Below are positions 22,919 to 34,055 of a stretch of 64,000 nucleotides of DNA, piece after piece. The DNA is from Cladophialophora immunda. Lineage: Eukaryota; Ascomycota; Eurotiomycetes; Chaetothyriales; Herpotrichiellaceae. The DNA lies in the NCBI RefSeq assembly GCF_000835495.1, contig NW_015622548.1, positions 248,001 to 312,000 on the forward strand, written 5' to 3'. Each line of letters opens with the position of its first letter. Position 1 is the stretch's first letter. Below the pieces are notes generated by a model. It saw only the letters and a program-made list of their open reading frames with translations. It ran no database searches and was not told the DNA's origin. A program made the translations under genes and the position numbers.

Positions 22919-25900
22919 TCATCTCCTGCTACCGTTCCTGCCTCCGAATCGCACTCTTCCACCACCCCGTCTCCCCACCCCACTCCCGCTTCGGAATCGC
23001 TGCTTCTGAGGCTGGTCTCTCCTCTTCTCGACACCCAGACCACGTCTCTGCTGTTTCGGGTCACTTCCCTTGCCACCGGGAGACTTTGGAGATCCGGAGC
23101 CCTGCATAATCTGTCTCGCAACCTGTCTGGCCTCTTCAACGTCCAGCTCCATCTCTTCATTGTCTCTGTCGCGAGTCTCCTGCTTCGTCTTCCTTTGCAT
23201 GCCAGACTTGACTTTCAGCCTGCCTTTCTGACCCCTCCTTACGGCATCGGCCCCAGACACCGCGTCGAGATATGCGTTGACCGAGTTGTCTGGATTCGCC
23301 GACCCTGACATGACGACATCGACATCACCGCCTTCGTCCTCTTGCTCGCCGCCAAAGACCAATTTGCCATCCTCGTTGATCTTCGCCTTTGTTTTCTTCG
23401 TTCCCGAACGCACGTCCGTCAGTCGCCCAAGTTTTTTAGTAGCAATGCTCGCCATGCTTCGCGGGTCGAGCAGATCGAGCGGTTCATCATCCTCTTCATC
23501 TTGGCGGATATACTGCTCATGTCCCTGCTTCCTGCCAGTCACCGAACCTTTCTTGAAGGAGACTCCTGACGTAGGAGCAGTATCATTGTCTTCGTCGTCA
23601 CTGCCTTCAATCTCCGAATCGTCGTCATCGGAGCCGTAAACGGCCTCGTCGAATTCGTTGTCATACTTTTTCGTTGTAGTCTCTTCATCTTCGTCCATCT
23701 CTTCATCCCCCTTCTTCTTCCGCCGTCCTCGCTCTCTCCGTTTGCGGATGTTAACGACCATCTTCCTGTCATCGCCACCAACCCAGCTTTCAACCTTGGC
23801 TGAATCGAATCTTCTCAGACATCGATCCAAGATTCCCTTGACCTTGGCTCTCAGCCGTCCTTTGTTTTCTTTGCTCCAAACCATCAGTCCGGGAACAATG
23901 TTGGGCATTCTGGGTTCCAGGATTTCCGTGGGCAATACCACAACCATAACCTTGATAAATCCAAGGACCGCACGGACGATTTCGCGATTGTTCGACTGCA
24001 GAAACATACCGACCGTATCGACGAGCTCCTCTTTCGTCCTATCGCCTAATCGTGAGTGGAACTCGAAGAAGAGCCGGCTGAGTGCGATGACACTAGCGGC
24101 AACCATATGAGGAGCCACGCCAGCCAGCCCGGCACTCACCATGGTGAAGACCTCTTCGAGTGTTGCTGGCGCGTCGGGTGAATCGTCTGGCATGTGTGGT
24201 ACGAGGCGATTGCGGATCGTTGTACCCGGGGGATTGGATGAGCTGGAGATCTTATCCGTGAGCGCGAGGAGGAGGTCAAATCCAGCAGTTCGAGCTTTCT
24301 CATTGTTGTCTTTACATGCCAAGACAACTTCACTGAGCATACTGGGAATGAAATGGAGATCGGTTAGAGGGAGGAAGGAGACGAGTGTATGAATCGCGAG
24401 AATGCGATCTCGTCGGGCAGGAACAGGCGTTGTTTCTGAAGTCCGAAGAACTAGTTCCTGCAATTCCTTGTTGCGAGCAGTAAGCGCCTCTGCCCCGACG
24501 GGAGAAGATGACAGCCTTGGAATGAGCTTGTACGCTTTCTTGATGAGTTGCGGGTCAGATTTGAGGATCGCCGGATTAGTCAGGATGTTGGAAGAGATGG
24601 CGAAGAGCGAGGAAAACGTTGATCGTGGTAAATGAACAGACAGAGCGATGACCAGGTCAAGTAGTGTGTGGGAGGTTGGGGGGAGTTTGCTGCCAGATGT
24701 CTGGATTGGTTCCTTTTTGGGAGGTGGCTGATCGGCTTTGGGAAGCGCCTCTTGCAGCATCGTCGACACTCGCTCAAAAGTGTCCACCAAATCCTTCTCA
24801 GGAGTAATGCTGAGGTAGCTGTTGATACACTGCAGAATGTAGGGACGAGACTGAGGTAGTGTCTGACTGTAGACATTAAATAGGACAGCTAAAAGGTTGC
24901 CAGCGAACTGGGACAGGTGCTGGATATTCTTCTCCGCATCTGTCCTTTGCAGTCGCCGTTCGAGGAGAAGGACCTCATCTGGGAGATCCGAAGCTAGGAG
25001 TGCCTGGTTCGATTCCACCAGATTCTGCAAGCCTCGACACAGGTCAACTCGTAGATCAGTCTGCTTGTAAAGCAGATTCGAGAGCATCTCTGCGAATGGC
25101 TGATCAAAGGCGGTTTGTAAGTCCAGGGGAAGGTCGCAGTAGCCTGGCAAGGTTGCCCAGACCTGCTGCACCACGGTCTCGAAAACCTTGATGTCCATTG
25201 TCTTTTCAGCGTCGCCATGATTGATTATCCTCTGATACATCGCCTCGCTGAGAGGGACTAAGTCCGATCTGAAATGTGCCAGATTTGTGTTCGATACATG
25301 GTCTCTCAGTAAAGGAAGAAGCCATGCTCTACCGGGCTGGCCTGGTTGTGGTCTGATGAGGTTGTGAGGGAGAACGCTCAACACGGCACCGGGGCCAAGG
25401 TTGCGGATGGCATGCCCAAGCACTTCGTCCGCTTCTTTCTTCCCTTGGAATCCCTCGTGGCTTCGTAACTCACCGACTGCTTGTACGATAGGAAGCAAAA
25501 ACGGATCACCCCGCCACCTCAGAGCATCGAAAATGGCGCTCAGGGTGCTGAACACCTCTATCCACGCTGTCTGATATTTCACAGCTAGGAGGTCAAGTGC
25601 CTTTTTCGAGAGTTGCTCCAGCACCTTTTCATCGTATACTGACGGGTCGGAGATGACGCTGTCCGGAATACAATTGGCAAAGAATGAGATGAGACACTCG
25701 GATGCCGAGACCCGTATGTTGTGAGACGGGCTGGTCAGAAAGGGTGTTACCAAGTCGCAAAGCTCCGGCAATTTTGCGTAAGTGTCTTCGGGTTCAACGA
25801 CTGCGGCTGTGCCGTAGCCCCTCGACAAGATTGCTATCCAGGGAGGAAGCAGCTGAGAGTCGTTCTGAGGAGGTTTCAAATCCACTATCGCTTCCAGCAA

Positions 25901-26801
25901 GCGTGGCAACTTCGAGGAAGAGACTTCATCCTGCATTCCCTCAAATATCACCTCGAACACTTCAAAGGCGCTCATGACCAAATAATCATTTCTCGATCTG
26001 GATATGGACAGGAGCAACTCGCAGAGTGATTCGATCTTCTTGCTTGGCCACCCACCTGATGCCACCGCAATGGTTTTCGTCAGCTGCAGAGCATGAATCA
26101 CAGCCGGCTCGTGGCTGTCGTCCGGTCGACCTTTTTGTCGCCGTACCTGGTGAACCAGGTCCACAGCGTTCTTGAGATTGTTCTGGGCAGCCACGGCGCA
26201 CACTTCGGAGGCAGGGTGATCAATTGCAGGCCCCGGTGGTGGATTTTTCAGAATATTCATTATCGCCTCCTGCGCCCGTTTTCTTATTTTGGGTCTCGAA
26301 TCAATGGCCAGTGTGAGCAACATCGGGACTGTCTGCCGAGGGCTGACTTGTATCTGCGGCAGGTTCCAAGCCGCAGTATCTTGGGCGATCAGCAACGACT
26401 CCAGACATCCTATTGCTGACCGAAGTAAAGGCCCATTGGTTGAAGAGGAGTCTAGGAAGGGTGCCAGCAAGGACAGGATCGTGGTAAATTGTGATCGGAG
26501 GAGGCTTGAAGGTACATGCGAGGTGACGAGGTCGAGGAGATAGACGGCCGAGGTGACGACCTCATTACCACTTCCAGTAGAAGCCGATTGCTTCAAGAGA
26601 GCGAGCAAAGCCGCAAAGTACGCCGTGGGGCTAAATTTCGTCTTCTGCTCGGTGAGGGTTTCTTCGATCGAGGACAGAACCACGACAGTCTGCGCTTGGG
26701 TTAGTGGCCCTGCACGGACTTGAACTGGGCCAAAAACTTACGTGCTGTTGACTCTGGAGATTCGGCGACTTGATCTTGGCCAATTTCTCCTCGAGCGACA
26801 T
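22919..26801 (-). CDS. RRP12: Ribosomal RNA-processing protein RRP12, 1276 aa
   Basis: Exon 1 is 26801-26742 (20 codons, MSLEEKLAKI..) and exon 2 is 26689-22919, joined in phase 0 through a 52-bp GTAAGT..GCAG intron. The protein is a HEAT/ARM-type helical repeat protein. Residues about 330-560 form the NUC173 region (SPSHNIRVSASECLISFF, then KYQTAWIEVFSTLSAIFDAL). A long acidic, KKRR- and D/E-rich tail from about 1000 ends in an R/G-rich basic end. Size and layout match yeast Rrp12 (about 1228 aa), which exports both pre-ribosomal subunits and helps late pre-40S maturation. It is one of four ribosome-production genes in this window. Confidence 0.95.
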
Positions 26802-27232
26802 GTTGACAGCAATATGAGCAGGCGGGATTGCTACACAACGCTGGGTGCGGTGTGCCCGTCAAAATGCTCAAGTGCGGGCAACATTTTTTAATTTGGGGCT
26901 CCGATGTTTAGCCGACAGCCTCGTCATTATCTGAGCCTCGTCGCACACAAGGCTGATCATGTCAAAGGTTTCGGAAAGGTGACGCGCAAAAGGCAGGGAA
27001 TGAGGACGTGCATAGATGTCGATGCGTGGCAAATAAGGGATTTGACATCATGTCAGAAGGCACGATGTCTCGCCACACGAATAGAGGCTTCTCACAGCAC
27101 CCCTCAAACTTTTGGGATTCCACGTTCTGTTTCTGCTACACATTTTGGCTTAAGGAAACCCAGTGTGCCCTTTTTGATTACCCCCAGCGGCTGTTGTTGA
27201 ACCATCCACCGAATCCCTATCAGCATGCCGCG
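26802..27232. promoter_or_regulatory. RRP12 upstream region
   Basis: 431 bp between the RRP12 start and the stop of the small gene upstream in the same orientation. It holds the RRP12 leader and promoter. No exon or clear core element is recognised. Confidence 0.4.
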
Positions 27233-27610
27233 TCAACTAGGGAACCAATTCTTGATGACGGGTTCCGTAGGGATCTCCAAGGCGACCTTTCTAAAGTACT
27301 GTCGGGTTTGGGGTATTGACTGTCCACCCACAGTTAGCTGAGCGCATGGACGTCCTATCCTAGAAGGAAGAATACTACAACGTCGGTTGGGACTTACCAG
27401 ATTGTTCTCCACAGCATACTTCATCAGTATATCATACTGTGCAAGGATCGCCTCTGCGCGCTGCTTACGTTGTATTCTCTCGTACTCCTCTGGTTGGGCC
27501 GGGTTCTTTGCAGGAGGGTGACCCTCCTCTACCAGGGTAGGGCGGGGATATTTGGCTGTGTTTCTGCTCATTTCTGGAGTTTTGGCTGTTGAGAATCCAG
27601 CCGAGAACAT
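27233..27610 (-). CDS. Small basic protein of unknown function, 99 aa, two exons
   Basis: Exons are 27610-27398 and 27319-27233; the 78-bp intron has GTAAGT, a CTAAC branch site and a GACAG end. The intron is a multiple of three and has no stop, so an unspliced message would encode a 125-aa variant. The spliced protein has a short S/T/F N terminus, a proline/basic block (KYPRPTLVEEGHPP), a helical Q/E/R-rich stretch and the end IPTEPVIKNWFPS. No transmembrane segment is visible. Mitochondrial or ribosome-linked small proteins have this look, but I do not recognise the family. A possible acceptor (CTCGCAG) 26-32 bases upstream of the ATG hints at a 5' untranslated intron. A CACGTG box lies about 195 bp upstream. 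Confidence 0.7.
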   Translation of the reverse strand: MFSAGFSTAKTPEMSRNTAKYPRPTLVEEGHPPAKNPAQPEEYERIQRKQRAEAILAQYDILMKYAVENNLVSPNRRCSILPSRIGRPCAQLTVGGQSIPQTRQYFRKVALEIPTEPVIKNWFPS

Positions 27611-28381
27611 AACGCTTCGGGTGCGAGTTGGCCAGATCTGCGAGGTGTCAATAGCGGAACGTCAAGGTCGACACATCCAGAAGGCCTTGATGATCGAATC
27701 TCAGTGAATACAATTGTCTACACTGGTCCAGAGACAGAAACTGCGGAAGCCAGCGCGAATACAATGATGTGTGAAAGTTGCGGCAACTACCGAGTGGTGA
27801 GGCACGTGCACGCACCGTCATCAGTACAAACGCTTTGCATCAAAAGTTCAAGTTAGGTTTCGAGAGTCAAGATGAAGGAGATATGTGTTCAAATGTGCTT
27901 GCGTTCACAGTAATGTCCTGGCCCTTTGATCGTCCACGAGCCATTGGGGCAAGGCACAGAATATTTAGACATCCACCTCACCTCCTTCGAACTCCCTGTG
28001 CTCTCATATGGCATCGCCGAACTCAACCGCAATGCATTCATGCCACACATATCGCTTCCCATATCTGTCCTCTTCGGGTGTTGGTCAAGAACTCCCACCC
28101 CCTTCTAAGTTGTTCAAGGCGCCGAATATACCGGGAAAAGGTTCATCATTTCCCCTTACTTCAGTCGTAAAATTTTAGACAAGATTTTTTTGCAGCCCAT
28201 ACCCGCAAATCAGGCAGTCCCGTATAGTGCCAAATCCGCCTCCCGAACCAAAATGACCTTGATGAAACGCCGTTGTGTTGACTTGCCATGCCGCTAAATG
28301 CTGAAGGACCAAACAGATGTCTGTACACGCCGACAGAGACCGGCAGCTGGAAATGATTTCGAAGAAACATTATGATTAGAA
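27611..28381. other. Intergenic region between small gene and KRE6
   Basis: CACGTG occurs at 27803-27808 on the promoter side of the small gene. Short overlapping frames occur on both strands, with nothing domain-like. The right side holds the KRE6 3' untranslated region. Confidence 0.5.
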
Positions 28382-30446
28382 TTAACATCCGGATACCAGC
28401 GAGTTCTTTGGCCACGAGTAGCCAGTATCAGACCTGAAATATGGGTTAGCTCAATGCCCAGACAGGACAGACCGAGGATAAGACTTACCAGCTCGTGACG
28501 TTCGGGTTGTGATACACCTCGTAATGATTGTTGATATATTCGGTCGTCTCATATCCTTCAGGATCGCAGCTCATTTTGCCGTTGTCGTCTTGATAGATGC
28601 GGATGTAGTCGACTCGCATGGTAGCTGGCATGAGAGGCGCTAATCCAGTCAAATTCAGAGCAGAGAAACCGGGCGACATGCCGAAGTTGACAATGACCGA
28701 CATTGGCTCTTCGGGCACAATTCTTTGACCAACGTTACCGTTGGGGCCCAACGCTTGACCTTCCATACGCCAGACAGGATCCGCGCCAACAAACCAGGTA
28801 ATATCGCCATCGGCGCCGGGGGTGTATTCAAAGGCGTAGACTTGATAAGCGTTCCCATCATACCATGCATTGTTCAGATTTGACAAACCCGAAACGGCTT
28901 GCTGGAAAGGCCCACCTTTGTATGTGTTCATGGCCGTGACCGAGAAATCGAAGACCTCCACAAAGTCGTAATTGGGCTGGTACCAGATGTCGAAGGGTGC
29001 CACCTGGAAGGATTGAGAGACCATGCCGATCTGGTTGCCTTCGCTATCCAAAGTGCCCACGCTTGCTTCCAGCACATCAATTTCGGGGGCAGATCGAGAT
29101 TTTCCAGGAGTCGGATGGTCCTCGCCAGAACATGTGCAGGCTGGGAGCCTCATGCCAGGAAGGTAGCTGATGCCATCAGGAGAGCTCTGGTTTGCGGTGA
29201 TGCCAGCGTCGCAAATATCTGCGTACGAGTACGGCCACAAGCCGTCGGTTGTAGCGGCGTAACCGGGTCTTCCAAGGTTACCCATCGACCAAAAGCCGGG
29301 CCAGAAGCCGACTGTGTCACCACGTCCGGGAAGAGAGATACTGGCCTCCAACCTGCCGCCCTTGAAGCACATCTGATTCCAAGACTGCAACATGCCAGAG
29401 CGATAGTTCAAGCCATGGTTCTGAAAAGCATCAAAGCGCAGTTCCAACACACCATCATTCGTGGTAGCCGCATCAGGATCGTACCATTCCAAATCCCTCG
29501 TCACACCATACCAGATGTCCACCGCAGTCCAATACGGATCATCTCCGTCGTAGAACGTCCGTCCTGGTGTGGAGAACTCGTCCGAAAAGACCAAATTCCA
29601 CGTATTGCCGTGGAAATCTTTCTTTGTCTTGACGGAGTCAGGGGTGTCGGGATCGATAAGACTAGTGCGCATATTCTTCAGTAATGGAACTTTGCCATTT
29701 CCTATGCAAGCATTGGTGCCTGCGCAAGGGTTTGGCGTCGCCGTTATCTTTTGAACGAATGTTCTGAACAAGCCCGTCAGCATACAGACCGAGTCAATTA
29801 AGGGGTGGGGAACGAACAAAACAGGATATCCCACAAACAGGACCAATATGCCTATCGTAATCAGAGCGAGGCCACCGACGTTGACCAAGCCTCTTCTGTT
29901 GAATATATCACAGTCCCGGTCTTTGTCATTGGGATCAGGGTTGTGCAGGTAGTCGTCCTTTTCGACATCTTCTGGGAATAGAAGGAGTCCCGCAGAAGGT
30001 AGAATGTTATATTTTTCTGACACCGTCTGGGTATTGACGTCGTTGTCATCGCTGCCGGCTCTTGAACCTGGTCTTGATTGACTGGAGTCTCTGAACGGGT
30101 TCTCGAAACCTCTACTATCCCTGCTCCGATCTGACTCCCAACTTGACCGGCGAGAAGAATAGCTCGAGCGGACGGGGGACCTCAGCGGTGAACCATCATC
30201 TCTGAATCTGTTTGAGCGGCCAGTGACCGGTGGTAATAGTCTCTCTGCCGAGTCCTGGACTTGGTCCGAGGGGTAGACATTGTTTAACTGTGACCGGGAC
30301 GTGGTCGGTCTCGAGGTAGTCGGGACCAGAGTCCTCGAGGAGTTGCTCGCATCGGCATTGAGTAAGTCTTCTTGACCTGAATTGAGACGAATATGAGGAG
30401 GGACTCGTGGAGGGGATGAGGAGCTGCTGTTGCTGTGGGACGACAT
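28382..30446 (-). CDS. KRE6: KRE6/SKN1-type beta-1,6-glucan synthesis protein, 669 aa
   Basis: The main exon is 30446-28489 and a 52-nt terminal exon is 28433-28382, joined across a 55-bp intron (GTAAGT..TTTCAG). Without splicing the frame ends at TGG-TAA. With it the protein gains the conserved end SDTGYSWPKNSLVSGC. The layout is type II membrane: a disordered S/R-rich cytosolic N terminus (1 to about 185), one transmembrane helix at about 189-212, and a lumenal SKN1/GH16 domain. The E-x-D-x-x-E triad is at E455/D457/E460 (PEIDVLEAS), with GFWPGFWSMGNLGRPGY upstream. Family members sit in ER/Golgi and are needed for cell-wall beta-1,6-glucan. The upstream CT-rich leader is long. Confidence 0.95.
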
Positions 30447-33302
30447 TATAAGATGGCGACCGACTCGTCGTCAAGGAGATCGATCGCCAACACTGTGAGC
30501 CGGGTGGAAGAACAGTATTTGTTCGGCTAGAGAGATGGACGAGAGGAGGGCTGAGTCGATTTGAGAGTCGAGGCTCTGGAAGGAAGAACGTCTTAGGGCC
30601 GGCCGCAGTTTTGAGGAACGGTGTGTGGAGGAGGCCGACCGATGAGGGCGTAAGCAGTGCAGATTAGGCGAACAGGTGGTTGAAAATAGTAAGGAGGCCG
30701 GGAGAGAGAGAGGATAAGACGCCGACAGGGTCAAAGGAAGAGATCGTTCGTGATCTTGCAGAGCGAAAAAGGCCTCGCAATGACAATCAGGTAGAGTTCG
30801 TGGTAAGGCCGTGCACAAAGTCGTACTCCTTTCTGGCCGGCAGGAAAGACAGAGACCAGCTTCTGCCAACTTGAAAGGGAGGGGATTCTAGGAGGCGCAG
30901 AATAAAGATGTCGAGGTCGATAGGTGCAGGGGGTTAAAGAGATGTGGTGGGTTGGAAACGAACGTAACTGCTCCGACGGCACAGAATTGTCGAGCAACGA
31001 ACAAAGAAGAGGGTGTTTTTGTTGCCCTTGAAGGCGCGCGCAGTTGGCAGGTTTCTCAGGATACAAGAGTTTCCTAGCAGATGGTAGAACAGCAGAGGAG
31101 GCTTTGGCAGAGGGCTGGAGGGCCAGTGAGCGAGGGGGGGCCACGGGGGCAATTGGACCATTGGGCAACTGGGCTAAACTTGAGTGGGCGCGCAGGTGCT
31201 CCGGTCCCTTTAAGCGGCCCACTGCCGAGCCCTAGTGCCGCAATATCTGTGCCTAGCAGGTAGGGGAGCCTCAGCTGTAACTCCAAGCTGCTGGGCCTCA
31301 TCTCAGCCCCCGGGGGTGCTTTTGATGACCCTGGATCAAAGGGACCGCAGGTGAACCGCAGACCCAGTATAATAAACTGGGCCGCCGGTTTCGAGTACAG
31401 TTACAACTACAAGCAGGAACATCTTGCTGGACAATTTTGCTGGGAGAGTAGAGAGATGAAGCTGTAGTGACATATGCCCATGCTTTATGGGGGTCCAGGA
31501 GTATACGGAGCACGACTATTGTGTTTGTTTATCTCGGGAGTCGGGACCTGCATGGTCGGCCCTGGGATGCGCACTTGGGAGGAGCAGGAACAGTGCCTCC
31601 CTCTACCTCGTAACCAACTCTCGCCTGCTGGCTGAAAACTGCGGCCTCCCATCTGCACACACCAGCAGTTCGTATTTTGTTTGCTTTCTTTGGATTGTGC
31701 TCGTTTCCCATCCAACAACGACTCTTGGTACCTCTCACAGCCGCTGCTTCAATCCAACTTCTCTCGCGTGTGGGATGTCCAAGGTATATTCTTCCAGCTG
31801 CCTTCCTGGTCCAAAAGTGCGCTCATCTGGTTCAAAGTCTCAGGTTGACGTGCAGATCTCCCTTTCCTCCATCATGATTTCCTCGATTCCCCTGGCCGAG
31901 ACTTGTCGCGGCCCACGGAGTGACCTACCCACCCAGATCCAAGCAACTGGAGCAAGGGGACCGGAGGGATGGAAGGTGTTTGGCCAAAAACAAACCCATC
32001 ACCAGCGGCCTCCGAAAAGAGTTGACGCGTTCATGGGCAGCAGTGGCACAGCAGCGCCCCATGCCGTCTGCGGCTTCACCCTTGAATGCTCTGGAGTTTC
32101 TTGCTGAGCCCCGTCAGCCTGCCACTTGCTGCACCGCAACCTGGGACGGATGAGCAAATCACGACCGCCAGTGGCGCTACTCTGGTCGAATCACTGTGTT
32201 GCTGACGCCCGGAGACTCGAAGCAGTGGAGAATCGGATCCTAGAACAATCTGACGGGCAGCCTTGATTTCGCCTGTTTTCTCAGTCTCAGCTCCATTTTG
32301 ATTCGCTTTTGCCATTCAGGGGGGAACCGCCACAGCACAGTGCGACTGGCCAGAGAGTCGTCCTCTTGCACCATGCACATCCTTCACCGTTTTCCCTTCT
32401 ATTCTTAAATCTGTGCCAAGGATGAGTTCTCCGGAGGCTGGACGAGGGAAACGCATCCGTGACAGTGCTCTAGAACACAACAGTGTGATACGGAGGAGAC
32501 AGAATCTGGCATCCCCGTGATAAGGATACTCGGTCTTCTGATCAAGGGTCATTGTCCCGGGTGCTTTCACGGTCCATCCTTGTCCTTGTTGGGCGGCTAT
32601 CGTCTGGTTGTTTCGGTTGTGACTTGGACTTGGTGCGGAACGAGAAGACGGCGTAGACACGGTCATCCAACGGTGACGCGTTGCAGGTATAAAGTCTCTC
32701 TGCCAGCATTTCCCCCTGTTTCTCATTGAATTGCAACTTCGGATATTATGCCAGGAGTTGAAACCCCCACCTATTGGCTCCAATCCTGCATATCCATTCT
32801 CATTTGGCACTTGATCGCCCTTTCAGTAACCCTGATATCCAAACCTTGGGTTCCAGCATATCTGCTGTGCTATCGTGACCTCGATAGTATCTGCTTGTAT
32901 CTGGGTGGTCGCGTTTTTCAACGCTTGAATTCTTCCGTCTGTGGTTACGATTCGCTGTGCTGGTGTCGATCATGGACCCATGCGAGTGGACTATCAATTA
33001 GACCTTCAAAAGGGATAAATTCCAGAAGAGAATGCATCCTTGTCAGTCTCGAGGTCTGATTGATAACCAGAACTCGGTGTTGTACTCGGCATAGAACTGG
33101 GGTTCGGCCAGAGTCCCCTTGAGATTCTACCTGTCGGCCGCAGCATGCCCTTGAATGCAACTCGGTGTTCACGTGCTATTTGATGTAGAGGACACCATGA
33201 ACGACTGTCGTGAAACGACCTTGGCGACGATGTGGTCTTGAGCGGCCACGACTCTCCTGAACGTTCTCATGCGGCCTCTTTCTCTCGGAGTATACCTCTC
33301 TT
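30447..33302. other. 2.9 kb gene-poor region upstream of KRE6
   Basis: On the minus strand the first 450 bp are pyrimidine-rich and read as a long KRE6 leader. Frames up to 206 codons occur (31487-32107, plus) but have no domain character and overlap others. GTATACGGAGCA near 31500 resembles the window-wide TACGGAGTA motif. No RNA gene or repeat family is recognised. Confidence 0.5.
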
Positions 33303-33791
33303 CTAGCTCTCCACCGCCTTGGTCACCACACCCACCAACATCCTCTCCCCTATCGTCAAAATATAATACTCGGCTCTGGTCTTGCTCATTTCCACTCTGT
33401 AAACCTTGACCCCCGCCTCCCCCTTCCCCGCCTGTTCCACCCTCTGAATGACCTCGCCGTACTGCCCTCTTGGGTCGAAGTCCCGAATACTTAACTCCTC
33501 GACAGCGCCGCCCGACTTGGGTGCAAGACAGTTGGCGAATCCCTCTGCCGAGGGAAGCTCCGAGCCGGAGTAGTTGAAGAGCACGGGCTCAAACGGCGAG
33601 TCTGTGTCGGAAGTATAGGTGACGTCTGGCAGCGCCTTCAAGGAGGCTGGCAGGGCATCGGACGATGAACTTGTTGGATCCAATTGTGACCGTCGCTGAG
33701 AGGTGGACTCTGACTCTGCGAGGGTCTGGCCAGCCTTCGGATTGGCGTTGGCCTTTTCGAGGAAGGACAGGTAGGAACTGTCGTCGGACAT
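33303..33791 (-). CDS. Conserved-looking small fungal protein of unknown function, 162 aa
   Basis: I start at ATG 33791 (MSDDSSYLSFLEKANANP), where protein-like composition begins. An in-frame ATG at 34055 would add 88 residues, but the extra part is largely leader-like (SISHTTLHN just before the second ATG). The body has an S/T/Q-rich linker, then a compact C-terminal domain: DVTYTSDTDSPFEPVLFNYS, ELPSAEGFANCL, and a YRVEMSKTRAEYYILTIGER end suggestive of a beta-rich fold. I do not recognise a named family. The alternative N terminus begins MLRFRPLTRSCREK and is Arg-rich and acid-poor, so a mitochondrial isoform from the upstream start is conceivable. Confidence 0.75.
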   Translation of the reverse strand: MSDDSSYLSFLEKANANPKAGQTLAESESTSQRRSQLDPTSSSSDALPASLKALPDVTYTSDTDSPFEPVLFNYSGSELPSAEGFANCLAPKSGGAVEELSIRDFDPRGQYGEVIQRVEQAGKGEAGVKVYRVEMSKTRAEYYILTIGERMLVGVVTKAVES

Positions 33792-34055
33792 GTTGTGGAG
33801 AGTGGTGTGTGAAATAGAAGTCGACGATCCTGGCACCTTGATGGTGGTAAGATGCGGATAATGGGCGACAGCGACGTTTCTAGTTCCCGGAGCTCGTGGA
33901 CTTTGTTGTGGCCCTGAGGCTGCTGTCAAGCCGATTCCCCAATGTCCACTATGGGCACTTGATGTCTGCAGCTGCCGTTGCTGCAAAGCGACGCGGAGAG
34001 ACTGCGCAATGATTTTTTCTCTGCAAGAACGTGTCAACGGTCGGAATCTGAGCAT

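Noticed and set aside
30471..30869. 132-codon minus frame just upstream of KRE6
   Set aside because: A CT-rich leader translates to S/L/P-rich sequence; the KRE6 ATG and its conserved S-rich N terminus fit a start at 30446.
31487..32107. 206-codon plus frame upstream of KRE6
   Set aside because: Cys/Ser-rich random composition, no domain, overlaps other frames.
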